From Actinomadura sp. 7K507 (GTDB taxonomy: Bacteria > Actinomycetota > Actinomycetes > Streptosporangiales > Streptosporangiaceae): DNA of 32,459 nucleotides. Made by a program: the position numbers and the translations under genes. The notes beneath the pieces were generated by a model. The model was not told where the DNA came from. It searched no databases and worked only from the letters and a program-made list of their open reading frames with translations. This document shows, in pieces, positions 23,706 through 31,335 of the stretch. The DNA lies in contig NZ_SMKK01000093.1 in assembly GCF_004348425.1 (NCBI RefSeq), positions 1 to 32,459 of the forward strand, in the 5' to 3' direction. The stretch's first letter is position 1, and every line of letters begins with the position of its first letter.

Positions 23706-24304
23706 CGTCGGTGATGTTGTGGCTGGGCGCGGCGGGCTCATGGACGTTCGTCGTGACGTTCTTGCTGGACGGCTGGACCCGCCCCGGATACCGGCCCGTC
23801 CGGCATCCGGTCAGCGCTCTGGCACTCGGCTCGCGCGGCTGGTTGCAGACCGCGAACTTCGTGCTGTGCGGCTCGCTGATCACGGCGGGTGCGGGCGCCC
23901 TCGCGGAGCCGCCGGGCAACGTGGCGCTCGCGGTCGTCGTCGGCGTGTTCGGTGTCTCGCTCGTGGCTTCCGGGGTGTTTCCGATGGACGCCATGCGGGG
24001 CTATCCCCCAGGGACTCCCGACGAGACGCCGGCGGATCTGTCGCTGCGCCACAAGCTCCACGACTGGGCCGGCATGCTCGTCTTCGGCTCACTGCCGATC
24101 GCGGCCGGCATCGCGGTGTTCGCCGTCCCGGACACCGCGTGGAAGTGGTACTCCGCTCTGACGACCGCCGCCCTGGCCGTCGGCTTCGGCGTGTTCGGGC
24201 AGGCGTGGGAACAGGACTCCAGATACGCCGGTCTCGTCCAGCGCGCGACGATCCTCGTCGGCTGGCTCTGGCTGGGGCTGCTGTTCGTGTACGCGACCCG
24301 GTAG
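23702..24304 (+). CDS. DUF998 family membrane protein
   Basis: A 200-residue protein with about six hydrophobic helices. Loop motifs fit DUF998: RHPVSALALGSRGWLQTANF after the first helix, GVFPMDAMRGYPPGTPDETP in the middle, and LRHKLHDWAGMLVFGSL, where the small-residue/His loop precedes helix four. Function of the family is unknown; it sits in the cytoplasmic membrane. The GTG start is supported by the overlap with the mini-ORF stop; ATG 23714 is an in-frame alternative. It is followed after about 70 bases by a PadR-type regulator on the same strand. Confidence 0.8.
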   Translation: MTSVMLWLGAAGSWTFVVTFLLDGWTRPGYRPVRHPVSALALGSRGWLQTANFVLCGSLITAGAGALAEPPGNVALAVVVGVFGVSLVASGVFPMDAMRGYPPGTPDETPADLSLRHKLHDWAGMLVFGSLPIAAGIAVFAVPDTAWKWYSALTTAALAVGFGVFGQAWEQDSRYAGLVQRATILVGWLWLGLLFVYATR

Positions 24305-24344
24305 CCCGTGGCGGCAAGCCGTCCCCGCCGGAGGTGCGAGGCCC

Positions 24345-24350
24345 TAGCCT
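24345..24350 (+). promoter_or_regulatory. Putative -10 box TAGCCT upstream of PadR gene
   Basis: TAGCCT fits TAnnnT and lies 24 bases before the ATG at 24375, leaving room for the G-rich ribosome site GGGGGGTGGG directly before the start. This gives a short normal leader rather than a leaderless start. No clear -35 was seen. Confidence 0.3.
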
Positions 24351-24374
24351 GGACGCGGACGATCGGGGGGTGGG

Positions 24375-24986
24375 ATGTCGGCAACGCGGCTGCTGGTGCT
24401 CGGCGGCGTGCGGCGGTTCGGGCGGGCGCACGGATACGAGGTCCGCCGTGAGCTGATCTCATGGGGTTCGGACGAGTGGGCGCACATCAACCCGGGCTCG
24501 ATCTACCACGCGCTCAAGCAGCTCGCGAAGGAGGGCCTGCTCCGCGCGCACGAGATAGAGGAGAGCGACGCGGGCCCGCCGCACACCGACTACGAGATCA
24601 CCGAGGCCGGCCGGGCCGAGTTCCTGCGGCTGCTGCGCTGCGCCTTCGCCACGGTGGACGTCCGCCACCCGGAGATGCTGACGGCCGGGCTCGGGTTCCT
24701 CACCGAGCTGCCGCGCGCCGAGGCCGTCGGGCTGCTGCGCGAGCGGCTGGACGGCCTGGCCGCCTGGCGCGCGTCGGTGGCCCCCGAACTGGAGGAACAG
24801 GACCCCGCCGACCACCTGCGCGAGCTGCTCGGCTGGTGGGTGCACTCCGCCGAGGCGGCCACGCGGTGGACGCTCGGCCTGATCGAGCGGCTGGAGTCGG
24901 GAGCCTACGTCATGGCGGACGAGCAGGGCCCCGCCCCGGCGGACGGGCCCACCGGACCGAGCGCCACGCGGCAGGGGCCCGGCTGA
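24375..24986 (+). CDS. PadR family transcriptional regulator
   Basis: A 203-residue regulator. The first ~80 residues are the PadR winged helix: LLVLGGVRR, then HGYEVRRELISW, INPGSIYHALKQLAKEGLL (recognition helix and wing start), and TDYEITEAGRAEFL. The remainder is the C-terminal helical dimerisation domain of the Vir_act_alpha_C type. PadR proteins usually repress a nearby transporter or detoxification gene and sense small hydrophobic ligands; the DUF998 gene just upstream is a candidate target. The last ~25 residues are Pro/Gly-rich and probably disordered. The stop TGA abuts the reverse-strand stop of the lipid-kinase gene, forming TGATCA at 24984-24989. Confidence 0.88.
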   Translation: MSATRLLVLGGVRRFGRAHGYEVRRELISWGSDEWAHINPGSIYHALKQLAKEGLLRAHEIEESDAGPPHTDYEITEAGRAEFLRLLRCAFATVDVRHPEMLTAGLGFLTELPRAEAVGLLRERLDGLAAWRASVAPELEEQDPADHLRELLGWWVHSAEAATRWTLGLIERLESGAYVMADEQGPAPADGPTGPSATRQGPG

Positions 24987-25988
24987 TCAGGTGTCGACGA
25001 ACGTCTGCGGGACGATGACGCGCAGGGCGTTGCCGTGCAGCCGGATCGACACCGGGGTGCGGCCGCGGATCTCGCCGTCCACGTCCACCCGCAGCGGCGG
25101 ATCGGTCTCGATCGCCACCTGGGCGGTGGTGAGGAACGCGTCCTCGTTCAGGCTCCGCCACTGGCCGGTGAGGACGTGCCTGGCCGTCGCCGACGCCAGC
25201 CGCAGCCGACGCTCGTCGCCCCACCGGTAGACGGCCAGCAGCCGGTCGTCGGGGCTGGCGTCGCGGGCGATGCGCTGCCCGCTCTGGTGCGCGCCGTTGG
25301 CGATGTTGAGCTGGTGCGTGGCCAGCTCGACGGTCTCGCCGTCGATCGTGATGCGGGCGGTGAACGCCTCGTGGCGGGGCAGCAGCCGGACCGACGTCAG
25401 CGCATACGCGGGGCGGCCGATGAACCGCTTGAGCAGGTGCGGGACGTTCTCGGCGACATGGACCGACAGGCCGACGCACACCATGTTCGCGAAGATGTGC
25501 TCGCGGTCGCCGCCGGGCCCCTCTCCCTGCGGGTCGCCGGTGCTCTCGAACCAGCCGACGTCGACGTCGGCGACCTTCCCGCCGCCCGGCCGGCCGACGG
25601 CCAGCGTCCGGATCGCGCCGGTCAGGTCCAGCGGCAGCTCCAGGCTGCGGGCGAAGTTGTTGGTGGTGCCGAGCGGCAGCACGCCGAGCGCGATGTCGCG
25701 GTGCGCCAGATGGCCGACCGCCTCGGCGACGGTGCCGTCCCCGCCGCCGACGATGACGAGGTCGGGGTCCATGGCGAGGACGTCGGCGAACAGCTCGCGC
25801 AGCCGCGTCGGGTCGGTCACCGGGAACACGTGCACGAACTCCACGCCCGCCTCGCGCAGCATCCGGCGCGCCCTGCCGTAGAGCCGGCGGCCCCTCCGGG
25901 AGCGGGAGTTGATCACCAGGGCGGCGCGCCCGCCGCCCGCGATCGCCGACTCCAGCTCCTTCTTGCTCCGCATCTCGGCGCTCCGCAT
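24987..25988 (-). CDS. Diacylglycerol kinase family lipid kinase
   Basis: A 333-residue protein of the DAGK/sphingosine-kinase/YegS fold, phosphorylating a lipid hydroxyl with ATP at the membrane face. The catalytic-domain motifs are VINSRSRRG (29-37 region), VIVGGGDGTVAEAVGHL with the glycine-rich nucleotide loop, and GVLPLGTTNNFARSLELP. The C-terminal beta-domain includes NIANGAHQSGQRIARDAS and VDGEIRGRTPV. All are intact. Two in-frame ATGs, 25988 and 25973, arose from a 15-base tandem duplication; the second has GGAG eight bases upstream. A TAGGGT box on the minus strand at 26019-26024 may be the -10. Lipid substrate unknown. Confidence 0.88.
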   Translation of the reverse strand: MRSAEMRSKKELESAIAGGGRAALVINSRSRRGRRLYGRARRMLREAGVEFVHVFPVTDPTRLRELFADVLAMDPDLVIVGGGDGTVAEAVGHLAHRDIALGVLPLGTTNNFARSLELPLDLTGAIRTLAVGRPGGGKVADVDVGWFESTGDPQGEGPGGDREHIFANMVCVGLSVHVAENVPHLLKRFIGRPAYALTSVRLLPRHEAFTARITIDGETVELATHQLNIANGAHQSGQRIARDASPDDRLLAVYRWGDERRLRLASATARHVLTGQWRSLNEDAFLTTAQVAIETDPPLRVDVDGEIRGRTPVSIRLHGNALRVIVPQTFVDT

Positions 25989-25992
25989 CTCG
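25965..25992. repeat. 15-bp-period duplication of the start region of the lipid kinase gene
   Basis: GCTCCGCATCTCG occurs at 25965-25977 and again at 25980-25992. On the minus strand each copy contains an ATG, giving a protein start M-R-S-A-E-M-R-S with two usable start codons in frame. Confidence 0.7.
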
Positions 25993-26143
25993 ACCGGTCG
26001 GCCCCCCTCGCCCGCGTAACCCTACAAGGAACGGACCGGAACTCCCGGCCCGATATTTTATAAACCCATAACTCGCAGTTGAAACATGGCAGTCAGTGGG
26101 GACCATTACGGATGACGCCGATCTGAATGACCGGGACGGGACC

Positions 26144-27145
26144 ATGGGGCTGCGCGGCTTGGCGGGAGCGGGATTCATCCTCGGAATCGCCGGGCTCGCG
26201 GCGTCCATCGCCCCCGGCGGCTCCGCCCCATCGGCCGCCCCTTCGGACGACGGCGCCACCGTGGTCGGCCAGCGCCGGCCACGCCGCCGCGTCCTCGACC
26301 TCGCGATCCGTTCCCCGGCCCTCGCGGGCGTCGCCCACGCCCGCCTCCTGCTGCCGCGCGGCTGGTCACGGGACGCCTCCCGCACCTGGCCGGTGCTGTG
26401 GCTGCTGCACGGCGCCACCGCGGGCCGCGACGGTCACACCGCCTGGAGCGACCACAGCGACATCGAGGAACTGACCGAGGAATCCGATGTGATCGTCGTC
26501 ATGCCGGACGGCGGCACGTGCGGCAATTACACCGACTGGTGGAATCGCGGCGGCGGCGGCGCACCGCAGTGGGAGAGGTTTCATCTCGCGGAACTGCGGC
26601 AGATTCTGGAGCGCGGATACCGCGCCGGGCCCGACCGCGCGGTCGCCGGCAACGCGATGGGGGGCCTGGGCGCGCTGGCGTATGCGGCCAGGCACCGCGG
26701 CCTGTTCCGGGCGGCGGCCTCGTTCAGCGGGCCCGTCCACACGCTGCACCGCGACCCGTCCGGGCTGGACGTCGCCGATCTCGTCGAGTTGTGCGTCGCC
26801 ATCGGCGCGCCGTCCCTCGACTGGACGGACGTGTGGGGCGACCCGGACGAGCAGCGCGTCGTATGGCGGCAGCACAACCCGTACGACCTGGCCGACCGGC
26901 TCGCCGGCGTCCGCGTCCACGTGAGCGCCGGCGACGGCGTCCCCGGCCCCTACGACCCGCGCCCCGGCACCGGCCCGGACGTGCTGGAGGCGCTCGCCTG
27001 CACCGTGTCGCGGGAGTTCGCGGGCAAGCTGAGGAAGCTCGGCATCCCGGTCACCACGCACTTCTACCGCGGCACGCACACCTGGCCCTACTGGCGCCGC
27101 GAGCTGCGCGCCGCCCTGCCCGCCCTCGTGGCCGAGATCACATGA
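26144..27145 (+). CDS. Secreted esterase-fold (Ag85/EstD-like) protein with Ser-to-Ala nucleophile
   Basis: A 333-residue alpha/beta-hydrolase of the putative esterase (PF00756-type) family. A hydrophobic N-terminus (MGLRGLAGAGFILGIAGLAA) followed by SAPSAAPS looks like a signal peptide. Family features: LPRGWSRDASRTWPVLWLLHG with the oxyanion-hole region, VIVVMPDGG, and a late GTHTWPYW with the triad His. The nucleophile elbow, normally G-x-S-M-G-G, reads Gly169-Asn-Ala171-Met-Gly-Gly, so the catalytic serine is absent; the codon GCG is one base from TCG. It may be a non-catalytic binder or use another mechanism. The ATG is chosen because the signal peptide begins there and GGGACGGGA precedes it; GTG 26096 is an in-frame alternative. 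An AT-rich stretch at 26053-26075 may hold the promoter. Confidence 0.8.
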   Translation: MGLRGLAGAGFILGIAGLAASIAPGGSAPSAAPSDDGATVVGQRRPRRRVLDLAIRSPALAGVAHARLLLPRGWSRDASRTWPVLWLLHGATAGRDGHTAWSDHSDIEELTEESDVIVVMPDGGTCGNYTDWWNRGGGGAPQWERFHLAELRQILERGYRAGPDRAVAGNAMGGLGALAYAARHRGLFRAAASFSGPVHTLHRDPSGLDVADLVELCVAIGAPSLDWTDVWGDPDEQRVVWRQHNPYDLADRLAGVRVHVSAGDGVPGPYDPRPGTGPDVLEALACTVSREFAGKLRKLGIPVTTHFYRGTHTWPYWRRELRAALPALVAEIT

Positions 27146-27153
27146 GGTCCGGC

Positions 27154-27159
27154 TAGGGT
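27154..27159 (+). promoter_or_regulatory. Putative -10 box TAGGGT, leaderless start of amidohydrolase gene
   Basis: TAGGGT is followed by seven bases (CGGATGC) and the GTG at 27167. It lies just past the esterase stop, so the amidohydrolase may be transcribed separately as a leaderless mRNA. Confidence 0.4.
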
Positions 27160-27166
27160 CGGATGC

Positions 27167-28054
27167 GTGACCGAACCTCGTTCTGATTCAGCCGTTCCGG
27201 CGTTCTGGCGGGCGCTCGGCCTGCCCGGCATCATCGACGTCCACGTCCATTTCATGCCGCAGCGGCTGATGAGCGCGGTCTGGGAGTACTTCGCCGAGGC
27301 CGGTCCGCTGATCGGCACCGAATGGCCCATCCGGTACCGGGACTCGGAGGAGGAGCGGCTGGCGTTCCTGCGCGGCCTCGGCGTCCGCGCGTTCACCTCG
27401 CTGGTGTACCCGCACCGGCCGGGCATGGCCGAGTCGCTCAACGAGTGGGCCGCCGGGTTCGCCGCCCGCGTCCCCGAATGCGTCCAGACCGCGACGTTCT
27501 TCCCCGAGCCGGGCGTCGAGGAGTACGTCCGCCGCGCGCTGGACGCCGGAGCCCGGCTCTTCAAGGTCCACCTCCAGGTCGGCGGGTTCGACCCGCGCGT
27601 GAAGGAACTGGACCCGGTCTGGGGATTGCTCGCGGACGCCGGGGTGCCCACCCTCGTCCACGCCGGGTCGGGCCCGGTCGCCAACGGCTACACCGGCCCG
27701 GAGCCGTTCGGTGACGTCCTCGCCCGCCATCCGCGCCTGAACACGATCATCGCCCACCTGGGCGCACCGGAGTTCGACGGCTTCTTCGCCATGGCCGACC
27801 GCTACGACCGCGTCCACCTGGACACGACGATGACCTTCACGCACTTCGGCGAACTGGGCGCCTTCCCGTCGAGGCTGATGCCCCGCCTGCGCGAACTCGG
27901 CCTGGAGGGACGCATCCTGCTCGGCACCGACTTCCCGAACATCCCCTACCAGTACGCGCACCAGCTGGAGGCGCTGGCCGGGCTCGACCTCGGCGACGAC
28001 TGGCTCCGCACCGTCTGCTGGCACGGCCCCGCCAAGTACTTCGGCCTGTCCTGA
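27167..28054 (+). CDS. Amidohydrolase family protein (amidohydrolase 2 type)
   Basis: A 295-residue TIM-barrel metal-dependent hydrolase or decarboxylase. Metal ligands and signatures: DVHVHF near residue 25 (His-x-His after strand 1), a Lys in LFKVHLQVGGF, VHAGSGP, IIAHLGAPE, and LLGTDFPNIPY with the strand-8 Asp. This is the pattern of PF04909 enzymes such as ACMSD-like decarboxylases and lactone hydrolases. The length is normal. It starts at a GTG 22 bases after the esterase-like gene, with its own possible promoter, and converges on the DUF397 gene 18 bases away. Substrate unknown. Confidence 0.85.
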   Translation: MTEPRSDSAVPAFWRALGLPGIIDVHVHFMPQRLMSAVWEYFAEAGPLIGTEWPIRYRDSEEERLAFLRGLGVRAFTSLVYPHRPGMAESLNEWAAGFAARVPECVQTATFFPEPGVEEYVRRALDAGARLFKVHLQVGGFDPRVKELDPVWGLLADAGVPTLVHAGSGPVANGYTGPEPFGDVLARHPRLNTIIAHLGAPEFDGFFAMADRYDRVHLDTTMTFTHFGELGAFPSRLMPRLRELGLEGRILLGTDFPNIPYQYAHQLEALAGLDLGDDWLRTVCWHGPAKYFGLS

Positions 28055-28072
28055 CACGCCGGTCGCCAGGGG

Positions 28073-28261
28073 TCAGCCGTCGCGGCGGATACGTTCGAGA
28101 AGCCGCGCCCATTCGGTGGGGGAGAACTCGAGAACGGGGCTGCGGTGAAGCCTGGTGTCCCGCACACCGACCGTCCCGTCGACCGCCCGACCCGCCTCGA
28201 CACATCCGCCATCCGGGTTGCTGTGACCGGACTTGCGCCAGCCGTGGAATTCCTTGGTCAT
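28073..28261 (-). CDS. DUF397 domain protein
   Basis: A 62-residue protein with the DUF397 core: F-x-x-W-R-K-S-x-H-S-x-x-D-G-G-C-V-E (WRKSGHSNPDGGCVEAG), then VGVRDTR and a late LEFSPTEWARLLERIR. It lies directly after the XRE/DUF5753 regulator with an ATGA overlap (28258-28261), the standard actinobacterial pairing. In Streptomyces such pairs (WhiJ-like; Scr1/Scr2-type) affect development or antibiotic production, and the small protein is thought to antagonise the regulator. That role is carried over from the family. Confidence 0.9.
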   Translation of the reverse strand: MTKEFHGWRKSGHSNPDGGCVEAGRAVDGTVGVRDTRLHRSPVLEFSPTEWARLLERIRRDG

Positions 28262-29139
28262 GTCCCCGATCCTGTCCCGTTGGCGCGCCGGTTGGCTACC
28301 CGTTCGAGAAAGGCGAGGCTGTCTTCGCGGGACAGCGCGGCTTCTCGGAGGCGGTCGTACATCGCGGTGTACCGCTCGACCTCGCCTCGTTGGGTGAGTA
28401 CGAGGTCGGTGGTGACGGTGTCGACCACCGCCATGGGCGAGTCACCCGGCTCAGCGAACGTGTAGAGGTAGAACGACGACTGTGGGAGAAAGCCGCCCGG
28501 GATGCCAGTGTCGTGCAGGAGCACGCGGATGGCGATGCGGTCTTGCTCCGAGACGACCCGGATCATGTGGTGCAGCTGGGCGATCATCGCCTGTGGTGGT
28601 ACGACGAGCCGGTGAAGCACACACTCGTCCAGGACGGTCTCGTAAGACGGGCCGTCCGGCCGGAGTAGCTCGCGTTGGCGCCTCATGCGCGCTTCGGCCA
28701 TGCGCTCCGGTACGTAGTTGAGCCGCCCCTGGCACTCGTCCAACTCGACGAGCGCCGAGATGAACTGGGGGGCCTGCAAGACCGCAGGCATTGCGGTCTG
28801 GTTGTAGTCACGTACGGAGTTGGCGCTGTACTCGAGGTCCGCGTAGAGCCTTTGCCTGGCGCCCATGGAGACGCCGTACCGGTCCCACCAGCCCTTCTGG
28901 GCGGCCTCGTGGGCGAGCTTGAGGAGTCTGTCGTACTCACTGCCGGTGATTTCGAGGATGTTGAGCATGTTCATGATCTCGGCCAGGTCCGGGCGGCCTT
29001 GGGCGTTCTCCAGCCGGGAGATCTTCGTGCGGGAGTAGTACATGAGCTGGGCGAGGCCATCAGTGGTGAGGCCACGGCTCTCGCGGAGTTTCCGGATCTC
29101 GGCCGCCAGTCGCCGGCGGCGGACGTAGGGGCTCGGCAT
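28258..29139 (-). CDS. XRE-family regulator with DUF5753 (WhiJ/Scr1-like)
   Basis: A 293-residue DNA-binding protein. An N-terminal helix-turn-helix covers about residues 11-65 (IRKLRESRGLTTDGLAQLM, SRTKISRLENAQGRPD). The rest is DUF5753, with QKGWWDRYGVSM, the aromatic/Asn segment SVRDYNQTAMPAVLQAP, LDECVLHRLV and the late VTTDLVLTQRGEVERYTAMYDRLREAAL pattern. The start is set at the ATG encoding MPSPYVRRRR because GGGAGGA lies seven bases upstream; a longer in-frame version adds nine residues. It forms a coupled pair with the DUF397 gene. The gene-free region upstream (29140-29684) probably carries its promoter. Confidence 0.92.
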   Translation of the reverse strand: MPSPYVRRRRLAAEIRKLRESRGLTTDGLAQLMYYSRTKISRLENAQGRPDLAEIMNMLNILEITGSEYDRLLKLAHEAAQKGWWDRYGVSMGARQRLYADLEYSANSVRDYNQTAMPAVLQAPQFISALVELDECQGRLNYVPERMAEARMRRQRELLRPDGPSYETVLDECVLHRLVVPPQAMIAQLHHMIRVVSEQDRIAIRVLLHDTGIPGGFLPQSSFYLYTFAEPGDSPMAVVDTVTTDLVLTQRGEVERYTAMYDRLREAALSREDSLAFLERVANRRANGTGSGT

Positions 29140-29684
29140 GACCGTCCTCCCGATCGCGTCAGTCACGACCCGTTCGGATCATTGACCCTCTGTGTTCGAC
29201 ACTCTCGGGCAATCATATGGTCACCCTCGGTCAAACACCCGACACGGCAACATTGCAGCCAATATCCGCACGTGCACGTCACGCACGTGAGAGATTCGCC
29301 CTCGCTCCGTTAATGAAGAGCAATCACAAGGCGCATATAGCCAGACATATCGGATTCGTGCGGTAGCGCGGCCGTGCTCGTCGAGCATGTGGCCGGCGAT
29401 GGGCGGGCGCCCCGGACCTGCATGGTGATCCGGCGCCCGGCGGACGGCCGGGCCCACGCGCTCGGCAGGCCATGGCACACGGGGACGACACCTTGTACCA
29501 GACGGCGTCTCGATGACCCCGGGCGTGGGCCGACCAAGGGGCCGTCTGTCCCGCAGGGCGTCCGCTGGGCGCACACGCCCGTAAAGGTCTGGATGATCGG
29601 AAGGAATCGGAACCGATATTGGCTTCGTCCGCGCCGATTGGTGTTCACACGGTGACGGGGTTGGAAATCTGCTGGAATGCTTCG
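29140..29684. other. Gene-free region, locally AT-richer, with repeated CGCACGTG
   Basis: About 545 bases between the divergent XRE gene and the lipoprotein gene. The part 29165-29365 is visibly less GC-rich than its surroundings. It contains CGCACGTG twice (29267-29274 and 29282-29289), 15 bases apart, each including the palindrome CACGTG; these could be operator half-sites. Open frames on both strands here lack family resemblance, ribosome sites and codon bias, so I call none. Promoters for both flanking genes are expected but no pair with good spacing was found. Confidence 0.5.
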
Positions 29685-30842
29685 GTGAGTAAAGTCCCGT
29701 CCCGACGCCAGGCGCTCACCTGCGGCGTGGCCGTTCTAGCCGCCACGACCGCTTGCACGCCATCCGAGGAGAGAGCAGGCGTGGACTGGGGCGGGGTCCC
29801 CGTCGACGACTCGGCCGGATCATGGCAGGTGACCTACACCCAGCGCATCGTCTATGACCGGATTCCCGCGCGGCATGTCGAGCTCAGGGATATCGCGAGT
29901 GCGTCCTCGCGGGAGGCGTGGGCGGTCGGTGACGGCGCGGGATCGAGCGTGCAGTTGCGATGGGATGGTTCCCGCTGGTCACCGGAGTCCGGGCCCACCC
30001 TCGCCCATGGAACGCACGAATTCATTCGGACCACGCGTCCGACCGGCAGGTCCGCATGCCGGCGATGGATTTTCGGCTCGGACCGTGACACCAATCATGT
30101 CTGGTGCTGGACCGGTGACCGCTGGTCGCCCCAGGTGATGCGGCCCGCTCGGCGCGGTGGATTCTGGGACGTCGCGGTCGTGGACGGGCACCGTCTGGTG
30201 GTCACAGGGCCCGGTCTCCTCAAGGCGTGGGACGGCCGGCGCTGGCGGGACATGGCGGCGCCTTCGCCGCCTCACCGCCTTGCCGCGGTCTCCGCCACCG
30301 ATATCTGGGGCGTGTGGACGGACAACACGTTCCGACGCTGGCAAGGCGAGCGCTGGGTTCACACGCCCGTTCCCGGACCGGCCCAGAGCACAACCGATAA
30401 GGCGGTATCGACGTGGATTGACGATATCGCGGCGGTATCGAAGAACGATGTGTGGGCCGTGGGGAGCGTGCGAACGGGGCGCCATCCGCGTGTCAAGGAT
30501 CCGACCTATCGCGCTGACCTGATTTTCCACTGGGACGGCCACCGTTGGCAGCGCAGGTCTCTCGGGCTGAAAGGGATAGGTCTCACCCATGTGGCACCCG
30601 ACGGGCATGGTGGAGTCTGGATCGCCACTACTGCGGCGTACGTGCTGCACCGCTCTTCCAATGGCACATGGACCCGGGCCCCCCTCCCTGAGAAATGGGG
30701 GACGTCCATACTGTTCCGGTCAATGGTGAATGCGGAGCACTCGTTCGCGATGTGGGCGGTCGCCGAAGCGTTACCCGGTCGTGGATCACCGAGCACCCTG
30801 CTCGTGCTGAGGTACGGACGGACAGCAGGTGGCACCCACTGA
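29685..30842 (+). CDS. Tat/lipoprotein-type exported beta-propeller protein
   Basis: A 385-residue protein. The N-terminus has SRRQAL (twin arginine at 7-8), a hydrophobic core and a lipobox-like T-T-A-C with Cys24, so export by Tat and lipid anchoring on the outer face is likely. The rest is about seven blades, each with a W-x-G-x-x-W turn (WDGSRWSP, WTGDRWSP, WDGRRWRD, WQGERWVH, WDGHRWQR) followed by the strand pattern A-x-V-S-x-x-D-(V/I)-W-(A/G)-V. This is a kelch/WD-like propeller, probably a binding module. The GTG start is chosen because the signal peptide begins there, with GGAA about eight bases upstream; the frame is open further upstream to a TTG at 29619. No enzyme motif was seen. 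Its 3' end abuts a broken rhodanese gene. Confidence 0.7.
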   Translation: MSKVPSRRQALTCGVAVLAATTACTPSEERAGVDWGGVPVDDSAGSWQVTYTQRIVYDRIPARHVELRDIASASSREAWAVGDGAGSSVQLRWDGSRWSPESGPTLAHGTHEFIRTTRPTGRSACRRWIFGSDRDTNHVWCWTGDRWSPQVMRPARRGGFWDVAVVDGHRLVVTGPGLLKAWDGRRWRDMAAPSPPHRLAAVSATDIWGVWTDNTFRRWQGERWVHTPVPGPAQSTTDKAVSTWIDDIAAVSKNDVWAVGSVRTGRHPRVKDPTYRADLIFHWDGHRWQRRSLGLKGIGLTHVAPDGHGGVWIATTAAYVLHRSSNGTWTRAPLPEKWGTSILFRSMVNAEHSFAMWAVAEALPGRGSPSTLLVLRYGRTAGGTH

Positions 30843-30990
30843 CCACGCCCCCTGGCGGGAGGACCGCGCTGACCAGGATCGAGAGCAGCACGATGCTGCC
30901 GGCGACAAGGCGGACCTGGCGTTCCAGGTCCCATCGGGGCCTGCCGGTGCGAACGGGGGTTCCGGCGGCTTGCCCGGCTTGGACGGCGCG
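30841..30990 (-). pseudogene. Remnant of a rhodanese/DUF2892 (YgaP-like) gene
   Basis: On the minus strand, about 45 codons read as the junction of a rhodanese domain and a DUF2892 membrane segment: GTPVRTG, then RWDLERQVRLVAGSIVLL and SILVSAVLPPGG. This linker and first helix are typical of YgaP-like proteins, but no start, no rhodanese active-site Cys and no second helix follow. The resemblance stops at about 30841, exactly where the opposite-strand propeller gene ends. The frame is the same as that of the small gene at 31069-31335, past its stop. I read this as a truncated gene left by recombination. The rest of 30843-31068 shows nothing else. Confidence 0.5.
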
Positions 30991-31068
30991 CCGCCCGGAC
31001 GCCCCGTGCCGCGCATCGACCGCGGCGGCTTGGCCAACCCGTCCAAGGACGGTGACGCCCGGTGGCCG

Positions 31069-31335
31069 TCATTCGATCCTGGCGAACACGGCAGTCAGAT
31101 TGCCTCCACCCCGACTTTCGACGCGGGTGAGCTTCCAAGTTTGGTCGCCAAGCGGAAACGTGTCGCCAGGGTGCAGTTGGAAGTCGTGCTCGCTGTCGTC
31201 CATGGTGGCGATGACAACCGTGGCAGCGGTGCTGTCCTGTTCCTCGCGGACGGAGACCAATCCGATCTTCATTCCGGCATCGAGGTGGGCTTGAGTGCCG
31301 TGCTTCAAACCGATCTCTTCGATTGCCAAGGTCAC
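31069..31335 (-). CDS. Small DUF6406-like protein, candidate partner/immunity protein
   Basis: An 88-residue soluble protein, beta-rich, with HPGDTFPLGDQTWKLTRV near residues 55-72, which I associate with DUF6406-type small actinobacterial proteins (moderate certainty). Its ATG overlaps the stop of the calpain-like protease gene (ATGA, 31332-31335), so the two are translated together in the order protease then small protein. That order and size fit an immunity protein or inhibitor encoded behind a toxin; this is inferred from position only. A long plus-strand frame covering the same bases is judged a shadow because it lacks a recognisable domain. Confidence 0.65.
   Translation of the reverse strand: MTLAIEEIGLKHGTQAHLDAGMKIGLVSVREEQDSTAATVVIATMDDSEHDFQLHPGDTFPLGDQTWKLTRVESRGGGNLTAVFARIE

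Noticed and set aside
28050..28078. CTGAC...GTCAG hairpin between amidohydrolase and DUF397 genes as terminator
   Set aside because: Five-base arms with a 16-base loop and no T-run; too weak.
29374..29655. Plus-strand frame of 93 codons and overlapping minus-strand frames in the gene-free region
   Set aside because: No ribosome site, no recognisable domain and unlike neighbouring codon use. I looked specifically for the HATPase gene often found near XRE-DUF397 pairs and did not see it.
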